Positions 30,512 through 41,920 of a stretch of 64,000 nt of DNA are shown here, one piece after another. Each line of letters begins with the position of its first letter. Positions within the stretch are counted from its first letter, which is position 1. Source of the DNA: Oscheius dolichura (taxonomy: Eukaryota; Nematoda; Chromadorea; Rhabditida; Rhabditidae); assembly GCA_932521035.1 (NCBI GenBank), contig OW051492.1, forward strand, positions 6,076,001 through 6,140,000, given 5' to 3'. Below the pieces are notes generated by a model. That model worked only from the letters and a program-made list of their open reading frames with translations. It was not told where the DNA came from and did no database searches. Both the position numbers and the translations under genes were made by a program.

Positions 30512-33500
30512 TTAGCCCCTCTCCCCACATATTCCCCTGTTAACCAAAGTGTGTATATAGAGCAAATAAGATGTTTTAATTTCAAAAGTACGTATCACAG
30601 AAGGATTGTCACAGAAGAGACCCGTAGCCGGTAAGAAATGCACTTTATCGCGACCGTTCGACCCGCAGTTCTCGCCATCCACGCTGAAATTTACTGTCCT
30701 CTGGGGAGGGAAAGGAACTACCAGCTCCTGGTCACTGGGCACCCTCGACAGGAAGTCCAGCAGCTCGTTGTTGTCAATGAGGTGCGGATTCCTGAGTTTC
30801 TTCGTGAATTTGTTGATTCCTGGGTGTTTCTGTTGTTTTGGGAAGGAGAGTGCCCCTTACCCCAGACGACCAAGATTATTCGAATGGGCACGAAATAGAG
30901 GAGGAGGGTGGCCACGGCGAGGACGATTATAGCCAGCCAAGACAGCCACGGACGGGTGAAATTGAAGGTGCTGAAGGAGGGATACTATGGGCCCGTGGCC
31001 GACTTACTTTTTGATCCGTTGGAGGAGGGCATTGACGAAGACGAGCGTGTTCTGTACCACACCCAGGGTCTCCTGGACGGAGGACAGCGTCTCCCGGAGA
31101 CTCGAACTCTAAAGACTCCTCCTTGCAAGGGGTGGAACAGACAACGGGGAATACAAACGACAGACACGTCAAGGATCGCTGGCCTGAAAGTGAACTCACC
31201 CCTCCGGGGGCCTTCTCCGGCGTCGAGGGTCCTTTGCCAGTCTGAAGACACAACGACACGTGCGGTTAAACACAGTGCACAAGGTCAGAAGGTCTCTACG
31301 GCCCATGCTTCATGCTCCACCCTCCGCTCCCCCGCCTACCTTCTCCTCGTCGAAATCCATCACAGACTCGATGGATCTCTCCCGCTGGAAGTGGTCCCGC
31401 TCGTTGAATCGGCGGACAAAGAAGCTCTTCATAAAAAGGAGAAGGAGGAACAGGGGCAGATGGTACAGTTCGACGTAGGTCACAAGCAGCATGTAGATCT
31501 GGAAGGGCTATGACCTCTTCATTTAGGGGGACCCACGATAAAGGCAGTGATCGAGCGGGGCGTGCTGTACCAGTCAAAGCAGCTCTGAATATAGTCTTTC
31601 ACGGCCACCACCTCCATCGCGAATTCCTTCAATTCCAGGACCGTCGCCCGGAAGAGGCTGGCCTAAACTGGTATTCAATCCTCATTCTCCCTCTAACAGA
31701 ACCTTGAACTTCTGCTCGGGTTGGACAAACTTCCTTTCTCTCGGGTTAAATGTTCTGATGGCCGCCCTGATCGGGTTCCAGATGACATCCAGCTCCACCA
31801 AAATATGTCCCTTCGCCCTCTGGACCAGTTTCCTGTCCTTCAAGGCATACCACCGTCGTTCCCCGTTCCGTATCTGTTTCTTTAATGGAAAGATAGACTG
31901 GAGCCGTACCGTGAGTAGGGGGATGGTCACTTTCCCCAAAAACTCGAACTTATTGTTCGGATCTTCATCGTATACCGTAATCTCGAGGCACGTGTGGATG
32001 TCCTTCACCCCGCTGAAAATGCTCTAGTAAACAAAAAAGAGGCCTTACAAAGTGAATAGTTTGTTCCACTGGGGAGTGAGGGTCTTGTACTCGGTGTGGG
32101 TTTGAAGTCGCGTATTGACCAGCTCCAACACGGCGAACGGGTCGCTCTTCCCGCCGATGTCCTTCGCCTGAAGATCCTCTCCCCGGAACAGTTTAACCGT
32201 CAAAATGCCGATGTCTTTGATGTCGTCGACAGTGTGGAAGAGGTCCTGAAGCGGGAAGTCAATCCCCTAGAGACGAAGTCTCACATATTTCTGGATAGCC
32301 TTGATCTTGCTGTCGTTCTGGTTCTGGTCAAACTCGGTCAGGTCGACGACGGAATCCGTCGACTGCGACCCGCTGACGGTGATTAGACTGTAAGATCTCT
32401 AGGAGGAGGACGGAAAGGCCTTACAGTAGCAGTTGGCCAGAACAGTCATCCAGCTGGTACCAGTTCTGGACTGTGGTGTCCCTGGGCAGGAGAGACAGTC
32501 CGATGGTGGCCCTGTAAGTCTCTCGGTCGGCCCAGAGAACCAGTAGGCCTAATGTGCACCCCGGGAAACCCTTTTCTTTGCCCTTCCCGCCGCCGTAAAA
32601 TGAATGGCTGCCGACCGAGGGTGGCCCTCCAACAAACAGGGACTTACTTGCCAATCATTTGGTTGGTCTTCTTGTCGTGGCACAACACCTGAAATCATTG
32701 ATCCTCGGGAGAGAGGAGCGGTACAATACCTCGAGAATCTCCGATCCGTTTTCGTAAAGGTGAAGATCAAAAATCTCTATCCACTTGGGGTCGAACGTCT
32801 TGGTGCAGACCTATCGAGGAGGAAGGTACGGAGGACAGGGAGACGAACCTTGCTCTTGTACTTCTCGAGTCCGATCTTGAATTTACAGTAAGGGTCGGGT
32901 GCAGAGGACATGTTGTAGTTGACCGAGAGGCCCTTCCCTTCCACCAGCACGATGTTCACCACCGACGACCACATTTGAATCACTGAATCTCAATGGTTAC
33001 AGTCCCCGTCAACCTACGTTTTTCTCTCTTCTTCTGTCCCTCCGAGATGATGCCCCTCGTCGCTTTTTGAAGGAACTAAACTGTCGGGTAGACTGATTAT
33101 TAGACTAGACGAACCGCCTCCTTTTCAGCAAGGGTCTGGGGGATTATGGTCATTGTCAGGGCCACGGTGCCGAGGTCCTCCTCCGTGGATTCGTCCTTCA
33201 GCTCGACGACGATGTCATGGGGTCTGGAACCTGCTCTCCTCCCTGTCCCCGGTCACCCTTACGCGAACCACTTGTGTCGGCTGATGTCCAGACAGGCGCC
33301 GCCCATGTAGTCGTCTGTACAAAAACGATCGTAGTCGTAGACCTGAGACAACTGAAAGGGGTTCTAACCGAAGAGTACCTCCATTTGAATGGGCGTCGTC
33401 ATGTCGTCGGCCAGCATTTGGAACTCCTCGTCCCACACTGGGTTGAGGTTCTTGTAGACGATGTTGCTCTTGTAGACAACCCTCTCCTTGTACTTGAACT

Positions 33501-34411
33501 TGACATACGGATCGGAGCTGCCTGGAAATGGCTGTCTGTTTTGGAGATGGTACGGCCGGGGTTAGGGGAACAAAGGACAAGCAGTGTCACTTTTTTTGAA
33601 GATTTTCCGATGATTTCTCTCTAAAAGATGGATGAAATTCTGAAAACTAGGAAAAGATAGGGGAAACCAACCGGAGGCGTCGCGGATGGCCAGGTTTTGT
33701 CCTTCTTTCAAGCGGACTCGTACCAAGATTGTCACATAGTTCAGGTCACCGGTGGCTGCCTGAAGCAGTGGGAATTGAGGGGTCGGGGACGGGGACAACT
33801 AACATTCTCCTCGCGCTCATCCTTCTCCGAGAGCCGCTTGATTAATCCCTTGATCATGGGTCCCTGAAAACAGACGTTTTGGGGGAGGGGGATATCTGTA
33901 TAAACAGAGATGGACGTATCCGGCCGGTGCCATTGCCGCCGGGACACTTCGATCAATCGACCGCCATCGACAGACTTTTCCCACGAGTTGGGCATTAGCA
34001 AAGGGAACGGAAACGGCCGGGAAAGCGAGGCTCTCGTTGTTTTGTCGCACATAATGAATATTAAACAGGCCGACGGAAACCGTCCCCCTACTCACATGGC
34101 TGTCCCGGGCGAGATCTTTCGGACTAGGAGGCTCGTCCGCGGAGGAGAACACTTTGGACCTCTTCCTGAAGGGGACTGTGGGGAAGAGAGCAGGAGGCCT
34201 ACCGGTTGGGGGTGGCTATCGAGAGGATCTTCCTGATGCGACTTCTTCTGCTCCGGGGAGACATGGTGGCTGGAAGGGAGACGGTCATTAATTCTTCGCG
34301 GGACTCACCCAGGTCGGTGTCGAGTTCAGAGAGACCGTAGCCGGAGGGCGACGGCTCGACACATGTCAGGAACCCTGAAGCAGACCGGGATGACTGCCAA
34401 AAATTATCCAT
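30512..34411 (-). CDS. MCTP: MCTP: multiple C2 and transmembrane domain protein
   Basis: Calcium/phospholipid-binding ER membrane protein; nematode and fly members act in synaptic function. The ATG at 34411 starts a Ser-rich N-terminus with a basic stretch ([11 protein letters not shown]). Three C2 domains follow: near 33200-33770 ([23 protein letters not shown]), 32560-32990 ([16 protein letters not shown]) and 31690-32150 ([25 protein letters not shown]). Two membrane segments lie near 31420-31560 and 30850-30945, then [11 protein letters not shown] and [14 protein letters not shown], the MCTP C-terminal signature. An unusual tail of up to about 65 residues follows and reads to a stop at 30512; a splice could shorten it. 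Introns are mostly small, one about 200 bases after the N-terminal exon. The gene is GC-rich. Ferlins were considered, but the terminal signature is specific to MCTP. Confidence 0.93.
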
Positions 34412-35761
34412 TATGGCTTACATCGTCGCATTTTGGAGGGTATAAGGCCCATTTGGGGAGGTGTTTCGAATTGGAAAGGGGAAGAAATAGGCGGAATGCC
34501 ATCGGGAAATATTCGTCATCCCGTAAGCATGGCAAATGAGGACTGACGGGGAGAGAAGGGAGGAAAGTAGTGACATCAAAAGACAAAACAATTGGGCGGC
34601 TCTCCCACGGCGGCCGATACCGGTGGAATGGACAGAAAAAGCGAAGGTTATTAATCTGGAGGAGAGGCCCGTAACGGGGGATAGTATGGCTTTATGGCAG
34701 TCATTTTCGGGCTGGTAATGGGCCCCCGCCTTCGTTTGTCCGGAAGGGCCATTGTTTTCCGACTAGAATTACTAATCTGGACATAAACTCACGAAAGCGA
34801 CGGGATGAAGCGGGGCTGGGGCCGGCCGACCGGCAGAGGGATCCTCCGGGTTCGTCGTCGTCGGCGCTCTTCATCGCGGCCCCTGGAAAGACGATCATTT
34901 CCAAGCAGATGGCGGCGGGTGATCCGTCAGGGACGAGGGGAATATCCCTGGGAAAAGGATGTAAAGCATTTTTCCGGCGGTGCCCTGTTGAGCGACAGCG
35001 TGTGCATGAATGAATATAAAATGAGAGGGGCAGAAATAAGAATTGAATTAGGAGCAACCTCGGAAAGGGAGACGCCTTCCCCCCGGACATTTCATTTTCA
35101 GTGTACCCGTACACACGCGCCACTAATTCTGCCGGACTGCCCTCTTCAATAAAAGTGGTCCCTTATTAAGGGGAGAGGGGGGAGACCTTTGGTTTAAACG
35201 GGAATGGGCAGCCGGCTGGAAAATGAGAAGGCTCGCTGGCGTCGGATGCACAACACGGGCAGATTTCCTTTGTCAACCACTGAAAAACAATCTAACACAG
35301 GAAATTGTGAATAATGAACAAGGCACGTGGACAGTCTTGAGGAGAAGGCGATTGGGGGAGGAAATGGCCCGAGGAGGGGGTTCTTGTCTGTTGACTGGGA
35401 TCAAAAGGCCAGGAGGCCCTTTTTGAAAAGGAGGGAAACATTTCGGTTTGCTTTAGATAAGATAGAGGGGGGATTACGGGGCGGGGATGGCAATTTGTAA
35501 AGTGCTGGGGGGCACAAAAAGAGCAGCGAGGTGTCAATTAAGTGGAGCAGATGAAATTAGTCGGGGTGTTTGCCTCGTCGAATTAACGCTGTAGATGAAC
35601 AGCCACCCCATAATGGACGCCAACCGCCGCTTATGGAAAATCCATGCCCGCCGCCGCAAAAAAAGAGTCTGGAAGACGTCCCCGGGGCCTTGGGGGCGAC
35701 CATTGCAGCCATCTTCTCTCTGGTCGACAGCGTCACAACCGCCCGAGAGCAGAGAGACCGT
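34412..35761. other. Intergenic region upstream of MCTP
   Basis: Presumed MCTP promoter side. Purine-rich on the plus strand between about 34.4 and 35.5 kb. Short open frames only, with no domain recognised. The last part, to 35761, keeps a frame that runs into duplicated copy 1 (ME at 35635, then ALGATIAAIFSLVDSV), which could be a lineage-specific exon, but no ATG-led signal peptide was found. Confidence 0.3.
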
Positions 35762-36028
35762 AAGAACAGACACCACGAGAGGCACGGGGTGCACGACGGT
35801 GAGTCGGCCGGCGCCACGAGCCGAGAGACTGTTTAAAGAGATCGGCCACCCACCTCTCCCTCCCCCGATCCCTCCTCCAGGTCTCGGCGGCCTTCCTCCT
35901 CCCCACATCGGTCTCCAGAATCTCATGTACAACCTCAACGGTGAGTCATCTCCACCTGAGAGAGAACACTGCCCCTCCTTTCAGCCGGTGTCCAGCGTCT
36001 GTTGGCTCCTCTCCTCTTCGGGAAGTGA
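35762..36028 (+). pseudogene. 5'-truncated copy of the small secreted-peptide gene
   Basis: The copy encodes the same C-terminal part (KNRHHERHGVHDG, GLGGLPPPHIGLQNLM, AGVQRLLAPLLFGK, stop TGA 36026-36028), but the signal-peptide exon of the intact gene is not present upstream. The frame stays open upstream to about 35570, so a different, non-secreted N-terminus starting at the ATG near 35635 is possible. I call it a partial copy, probably non-functional as a secreted peptide. Confidence 0.5.
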
Positions 36029-36070
36029 GAAGACGAAGACAAAGGAGAAGGACGCGAGTACGGCTCGGAT
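35762..36070 (+). repeat. Direct segmental duplication, copy 1 (309 bp)
   Basis: Same length as 37906-38214 with only about three substitutions seen by eye (two near 35810-35822, one at 36064). It contains the end of exon 2, exons 3-4 and both introns of the secreted-peptide gene, with splice sites intact. Sequence on either side differs between the copies. The near-identity, including introns, points to a recent duplication or gene conversion. Confidence 0.92.
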
Positions 36071-36199
36071 GAACCAGAACTCTTCTAATGACAAGGAGAC
36101 AAACTCCTCAATTACAGGAGGAGGCGACTATCACCACCTCGTAGTTTGTCAGACTCTCTCCCAGCCGTCATTCAATCAAAAAAGTTGTGGGACTACATA

Positions 36200-37110
36200 T
36201 CGCATATTTTATAACCAAGTGACAAGTGCTTTTCACCCTCGAAAAACTCGACTTGTTGTAGAAATTGATGATTCTAATGTAGTTCGACAGGATTTGACAG
36301 GCAAACTACAAGTACAGGAAAAATGGCTACCGGGTGCTCGTCGCTTATTAATGTGGCCATCAGCGCGAGCCAGGCTGATCAAAGAAGTGGAAGTTGGGGA
36401 CGAACAGAACGGGACGGTGCAACGTACAGAATGTATACCAGGCACACCCTGATGCACATTCTGAAAAGATACAACATTCCGGGGATTTCGTGATATGTCA
36501 CCATATAATTCCACCAATCGTATGCGATTTAGAGTGCCGTTGGAGGGGCTTGTTCTACTTTTATTGAACAGTGGCCTCGGAAATATCGAGAGACTCGAAT
36601 GGTTGACGCCGCCTCCTTCCCTTACGGTCGATTTAGCTTACCGGAGATTATTGGATCTGAAGACCATCGACGAGGGACGCAATATCACTGCTGATGGCCG
36701 AATAATGGCTCGCTTCGCTGTCGACCCCAAGTATGGACGTGCCATCTTGGCCGCGGCCCGCAGAGGTTCTTTTGGATATGTTGGCCATTGTGGCAATGGT
36801 CACTGGTATGCGAGCGCTCAGTGTTCCCCAATCAGACACTTGCAGGAGATATGATCTATGACGAAGCCACGGAGGAGGAGGCCAAGCGGGCCTCGGAGTG
36901 CTGGTGCGAACTCGCCCATTCATCGGGCGAGCATATGACGTTCATGAACGTCCTCTACCGGTACCTTAGAGGTATTGTTATCCACACACATTTAAAACAA
37001 ATGAATTTCAGTGGAAAGTCAAGAAGAACGCGACAAATTCTGCTGCAGCTCCTACTTCAGCGTGGGAGGGATGAGGAAGGCGGGCTGTAAGATGGACTCT
37101 GCCAGAAATA
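36200..37110 (+). pseudogene. Decayed DEAH-box helicase fragment (DHX33/DHX40-type)
   Basis: Pieces of the C-terminal half of a DEAH/RHA helicase occur in order but in changing frames: a motif-V-like segment (VVEIDDSNVV, near 36255), TGFDRQTTSTG then QRSGSWGRTERDG (from QRxGRxGR, motif VI, near 36380), TYRMYTRHTL, a winged-helix/HA2 part (WLTPPPS, DGRIMARFAVDPKYGR, near 36600-36740), LAIVAMVTGMRALSVPQSD and SSGEHMTFMNVLYRYL (near 36920-36965). At least three frame changes lack plausible introns, and in motif VI the first Gly is Ser and the last Arg-containing part is altered. A GT-AG intron remains after YLR (near 36970-37015), so it is not a processed copy. The N-terminal ATPase half is missing. 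It lies between the two duplicated segments. Confidence 0.75.
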
Positions 37111-37714
37111 TAACTGTAGGCTGGCCTTGCTGGACCGCGGTGGAGGACAAGAAGGAGGCCACCCGTCTCATTTTGGAATGCCTGGATGAGTGGCCAGCCG
37201 GCTCCAGATGTCCACCTGCCTTTCATTCACTACAAATAAAGCAAATAATGTTGAAGGTTACAGCAATCCGTTATCTTATAAGCAATTTGTTTTCTTTTCT
37301 CAGACGGGAGTGAATTACTTCGTCTGCTTCTACGTGGCCTCATATGCATCTCGAATATGCTCAAAGCTCCTAACCTAAAAGATCGTCATTGCTGTATACT
37401 GTCTAAACTTCCGAGGCACCTTATTTGTATGATGATCGTCACCAATGGAGACGCAATAAACTTTGTCAACACTTCTCCTTTCCCTTCTCCTTCCCGATAA
37501 ATCAATCGGTTGTCTATGATGGTACAAAGGGGCGCTCTTGCTCTTTTTCATGGCTGGGAGATGCCATTGCCTCCTTCTTCCCTCTGGCCTTCGGCGTTAC
37601 AACGGGTTGAGTCACTGTCCACCGAAGAAACAATACTCTTGGACGAGGAATGACGTCGAAGCTTACACTAGAAGCATTGTTGCCGCCTGGCGGGTCATTT
37701 GGCCGACTGTCGCC
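37111..37714. other. Spacer between helicase relic and secreted-peptide gene
   Basis: Continues weak similarity to helicase C-terminal sequence for perhaps 100 bases, then shows no recognised feature. The last about 200 bases are the likely promoter of the secreted-peptide gene; no clear TATA box was seen. Confidence 0.3.
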
Positions 37715-38172
37715 ATGAGGACAGCTTTCCTTCTTCTGCTTTTACTCTGCCTGGCCACTACCGGCCAGTGGTTCGGCCCCCCTCCGCCTCGTCACTTCGA
37801 GTACCACGGCAAGTTGTAGTCTGAAAGGATTATAAGGAGGATTCAGATGGACACGACAGCCAGTCGGTGGAGGAGGAGACAGAGGTCATCCACCGGAAAA
37901 AGATCAAGAACAGACACCACGAGAGGCACGGGGTGCACGACGGTGAGTCGGCCGGAGCCACGAGTCGAGAGACTGTTTAAAGAGATCGGCCACCCACCTC
38001 TCCCTCCCCCGATCCCTCCTCCAGGTCTCGGCGGCCTTCCTCCTCCCCACATCGGTCTCCAGAATCTCATGTACAACCTCAACGGTGAGTCATCTCCACC
38101 TGAGAGAGAACACTGCCCCTCCTTTCAGCCGGTGTCCAGCGTCTGTTGGCTCCTCTCCTCTTCGGGAAGTGA
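37715..38172 (+). CDS. Small secreted protein, possible amidated-peptide precursor
   Basis: Four exons (37715-37808, 37847-37942, 38025-38084, 38129-38172) join in frame to 97 residues. The start MRTAFLLLLLCLATTG is a strong signal peptide. The rest is small and charged, His/Glu/Lys-rich (VEEETEVIHRKKIKNR), then GLGGLPPPHIGLQN and the C-terminal end RLLAPLLFGK. The final Gly-Lys preceded by a hydrophobic stretch after Arg fits a peptide that could be cut and C-terminally amidated, but there is no standard dibasic site before it, so this is speculative. The first intron begins GCAAGT (GC-AG). No homologue recognised. The 3' half is duplicated at 35762. Confidence 0.6.
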
Positions 38173-38214
38173 GAAGACGAAGACAAAGGAGAAGGACGCG
38201 AGTACGGGTCGGAT
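37906..38214 (+). repeat. Direct segmental duplication, copy 2 (309 bp)
   Basis: Partner of 35762-36070 in the same orientation, about 2.1 kb apart, with about three differences. It starts inside exon 2 and ends 42 bases beyond the stop codon of the secreted-peptide gene. Confidence 0.92.
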
Positions 38215-38610
38215 AGTCTGTAATAAAGATGCCCACGTCATGTTTGTCTGTGATTTCTATACCCAGAAGGAACCTGCTGGGGGAGGAGAATGCATTAGCA
38301 TATACGTCTCGTCCTTCCGCCTCCCCGGCCAGAGAGGTTTCTCCTAGAAATAAAGGGGGTTCTGTCCAATTTGTTTTGTGTAAACTGCCGTGATTGAAGT
38401 AGTCTTTTTGTGTCCGAAGGGGGCGTGTTGCAACAGGCCTGCCCCGTCAGTCACTGCCAAGGCCTTCTGCCCCGAGTGACCCTTTCTGACCAGTCCTACC
38501 TGCCGCCTCCTGTACCGCAGCACTTGATTGATAGCTTTCAGTGTCTCTGACCTTGTCACCACCGAAGCGCGCAGTTCAGAAAGGCGGAGTCGCCCCTCGC
38601 ACAGCTCCCC

Positions 38611-41087
38611 ATGGTCCTCCCGCTCCTGTTGTGGCTCTTTCTCCTATCCCAGGTTCGTTTTACCCGTCTCCTCCTCGTCTCCTCTTCTTCTTATTCTCTC
38701 TATTGTGGAGAAAGTGACGAACGAATCGGCCAAATTCCTGTTTTGTGACAGCAAACGGCACTTTAATTGATCCGTTAGACTGTTTTGGCGCCACGGGGGC
38801 AACCCTACAAAAACACATCCCCCTCCGAATATGACGATCCTCCCTTTCTTCTAGTCAAAAGGGGAGTCGGATGGAAAAGAAAGACAATTCCAGGGGATGA
38901 CCGGGTCAGAGCGTGTCCGAGACTAATCACCGTCGGGATGGCTCTTCTTTGCTGATCCAGCTGACCTCAAACAAACCCCATAAATCAACGCGTCCCGTAT
39001 GCCATTCCCCTGCTCTTTTTTGTCTATTTGTAGGCACGCGAATACCTCGAAGGTCGCGCCATTTTCCCGTTCAACACGCCGTTTCGGTCACGGTGGATGC
39101 TTTTGGCGCCCCCGTAAACGAGAAAACAATTGCGAGTCTACTGATAGTCACCCGCACCCCCGTGAATTATCTAGTCGCCTTCAATCTGCCGCTCATTATC
39201 TGTGAAAAATCTCATTGACCCGGCCAACGGAACTGGGTAAAAACGCCTTTTTTGCACCTCACGCCAAGTTTGTGTAGGGCAAACGGGTCCCGTCTCTTTT
39301 TACAGCCTAACGGCGCCACTAATCTCGCGGTTTTCCTGGCGGATGAACATAAACTCGTCGGTTTCTTTTCTTCTCCCGGGAGGTAAACATTTCAGGGTCG
39401 GGCCAGCCAATACTCCGAGGAATATGAACAGTGCGCCTCAGAGGGGTTCGGCCAGAGCAGCTTCGTATGCGACCCGACCAAGAGACTCGCCGAGTCCACC
39501 CGGGGAAAACTCGACGGGATGCTCAAGAGTCTACAGACCAAAATAGGGTAAGTACTCTCGCCGAGAGGGAAGCAAAGGGGTTCAGGTGCGAATGCCCCGA
39601 CGGGTGCCGGAAGGCCGACGGCAGCGACGCCTTTATCGGGATGCTCCACGTCTCCGACAGCAGCAGTGTATGTCCATTTACCCTAGGGAATGACAGGGGC
39701 GGTTCAGACGAAGAATCTGGCGGATGACGTCAAGAAGGAATACCGAACGGCCTCGCTGGGCAACGCGACCTGCGACCACGGGCTGGTGTTGGTCTACTTG
39801 AAGGACACGCAGCAGGTGAGGTGCCCCGGGGTCTGGAGATCGCAATCGGAGCTGTGAAACGACTCGAGACGACGAAGGCCAGCCGACCCCGCGGCGCCGT
39901 TAACAGACGTGACCGTCGTTTTCAGCTGGGCACCTATCGCGGAGGAGACTCGTTCGTCCTTCTGACCGACGAGGACATGAAGAAGTTGCACGAGCTGGCA
40001 GCCAAGGTGGGCCTTCCTCCCTCTCCCCGGCTGACCGACCGCTTCCGTCAAGTGGCAGTCAGGTTCTCAAGGAGTACTTGTCCGTGCCCCTTTTGATGTG
40101 CACAATAACAGTAAGTCATCGGATTCCAGGGACCCGGCGAGGGTGACACCCTGGCCCTGCAGTTCCTCCTGGCCAACTACAAGGACGTCGTCGACACCCC
40201 CGTCCATAAATCGCAGTCCTTCTTCGTGAGTCAGAGTCCCCGTCCTTGAGCCTGGCCATTTTGTGGCCGACACGTAAATCAGCCGGACAGTAGCGCCATT
40301 TGAACCCCGGATAATTAATAGTCAAGGGCAATGTCCATGGCAAATCCGCCGGCTGGTCAAACCGGCCCTCCTCCCGCTACAGCCACTTGATAGGGGGATA
40401 TCGAAATTTCAGCCTCTGGTGGGACTCATCGCGGCGGGACTCATTGTGGCCTTCATCCTCGCGGTGTTGCTCGGCCTCTTCATCAAGAAGTACTGCTGCT
40501 GCTGTGTCAAGAACAAGAAGGACGTCTACCACGTGAACACCCTGCCCTCCTACAAGACCATCGAGCCCCTCTACGTGGTCACCCCTCCTAGGTACGGCAC
40601 CCCCCTCTCTGACGGACTAGACCCATTCAGCGGCCACACCAACCACGCCATGTCCGATATCATCTACTCGACTCCCTACAGCGGCAGCCCCCTGCCCTAT
40701 CCACCCCCTCCGGGAAGTTCTGTGCCCCGGACCCCCTCCAGCACAGGAAGACACAAGGTCAACGGAGGAGCCGGGCAGGAGACCCCGGTGATGAGGAAGA
40801 AGGACCACGTAAGGGGAAATCGGGACAGGGATATACGCGAGAATTATAGGGACCGGGAACAGGGTCGCTGAGACGGGACGAGATGTACGCCTCCCCTCCG
40901 GAGGGGTTCATGGCGCCGGGGACAGAGATCTACGGGACGAGTGAGTGGCCAGCAATGCGGTGACGTCTGTCGTTTTTCAGTTCCTCGAGCCACGTTGTCC
41001 GTTAAGCCGAAGAATCCCGGAGACCCGGAGTGGCTCGACCCTTTCCGGAAACTGGAGGTCCAGACGAGGGAGGAGCTCATCTACTGA
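38611..41087 (+). CDS. TPM-domain single-pass membrane protein, MOLO-1-like
   Basis: The TPM (TLP18.3/Psb32/MOLO-1) domain occurs in C. elegans MOLO-1, an auxiliary subunit of levamisole-sensitive acetylcholine receptors. Ten exons join in frame: 38611-38652, 39396-39547, 39586-39667, 39708-39815, 39926-40006, 40063-40083, 40130-40225, 40413-40808, 40850-40940, 40981-41087. A signal peptide (MVLPLLLWLFLLSQ) is followed by the luminal TPM domain with SSFVCDPTKRL, CECPDGC and NATCDHGLVLVY. One membrane helix follows (GLIAAGLIVAFILAVLLGLF, near 40419-40478), then KKYCCCC, a likely palmitoylation site, and a Pro/Ser-rich cytoplasmic tail ending VQTREELIY. Intron 1 is long (743 bases); the rest are short. 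Exon 9 depends on a 41-base intron chosen because it restores the frame; without it the protein stops at about 40871. Membership of the TPM family is clear, receptor partnership is inference. Confidence 0.85.
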
Positions 41088-41920
41088 ACCCGTCGCGACA
41101 CACGGCCATCACTGCCTCTGCCACTGCTCAACTCCACGGCTGTCTGTAGATAATCTCTCTCCGGTGGCTATCCCGATACTCAACTCAAATCTTCCTCTTT
41201 ACCCGATTATAAAGATTCCACTGCTTTTCTTGTTTGTTATCATTTTACCCAGTCATTTAAATAATCTCAACTTCTGCCAGACGGGTGAAGGATTCTTGTC
41301 GGTGTTCTAGGCTCTTGGCCAGGAAAGGGATAAGGGTGGTTCTATCTTTGGAAGTATAACAATGGGATGATAATGAGTATACAGTATGCTACCATGCGTC
41401 TAGTTGATCCAGAGGCTTCATGAAGCCTGAATTCAGGGGGGAGGGTAAGGCTCGGAAAGAAGGCACCTGCGGCGAGAAATGGAAACAGAAGCAAGGGGTT
41501 TCTTTGTGGCACTTGCACCCGCACCCACCTGCTGAGCCGAACAGACGGGCCCTAGATAATTGGATTATGATCCTTAACCCGGCGGGAGGTCTCTCTCCTC
41601 TAGAATAGACTCTTGACCGAGGAGTTCTGGTCGTGAGAAGAAAGACGACTCCTGAGGCGCCCTCCCTAATGCCCGCCAAAGTGCTCATTATCCTCTCCGG
41701 TAGACAATGCCCTGTCAGATGGACAAATTAGGGGGCTCTCGCCTGGGGTTACGGTCCTCTTCTTCGGCCCCCTCCACTCTCCCCTCTTCCTATTTGTTTA
41801 ACATTAAAACTGGAGATTAAGGTGTCCATTGCCTCGTCTGATGGCCTCCTGTGGGGGCCTAATTGGCTGACTCCACCCCGCCCACTTAGCCGAGAACTGT
41901 CGCCTGTCACCTTCCGAGAA
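41088..41920. other. Intergenic region before the bHLH gene
   Basis: Holds the 3' UTR of the TPM gene (pyrimidine-rich, AT-rich around 41200) and the promoter of the bHLH gene. TATATT-like and palindromic bits (GCTTCATGAAGC near 41416) are seen but not interpretable. No gene recognised. Confidence 0.3.

Noticed and set aside
30512-34411. Ferlin (dysferlin/FER-1) assignment for the C2-domain gene
   Set aside because: The two C-terminal membrane segments followed by [11 protein letters not shown] and [14 protein letters not shown] are specific to MCTP.
34805-35152. Arg-rich plus-strand frame upstream of the duplicated locus
   Set aside because: Low complexity, no splice or start context, and no family resemblance.
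36495-36854. Treating the helicase-like frame as an active gene
   Set aside because: Neighbouring motifs continue in other frames without introns to explain them, and the ATPase half is missing.
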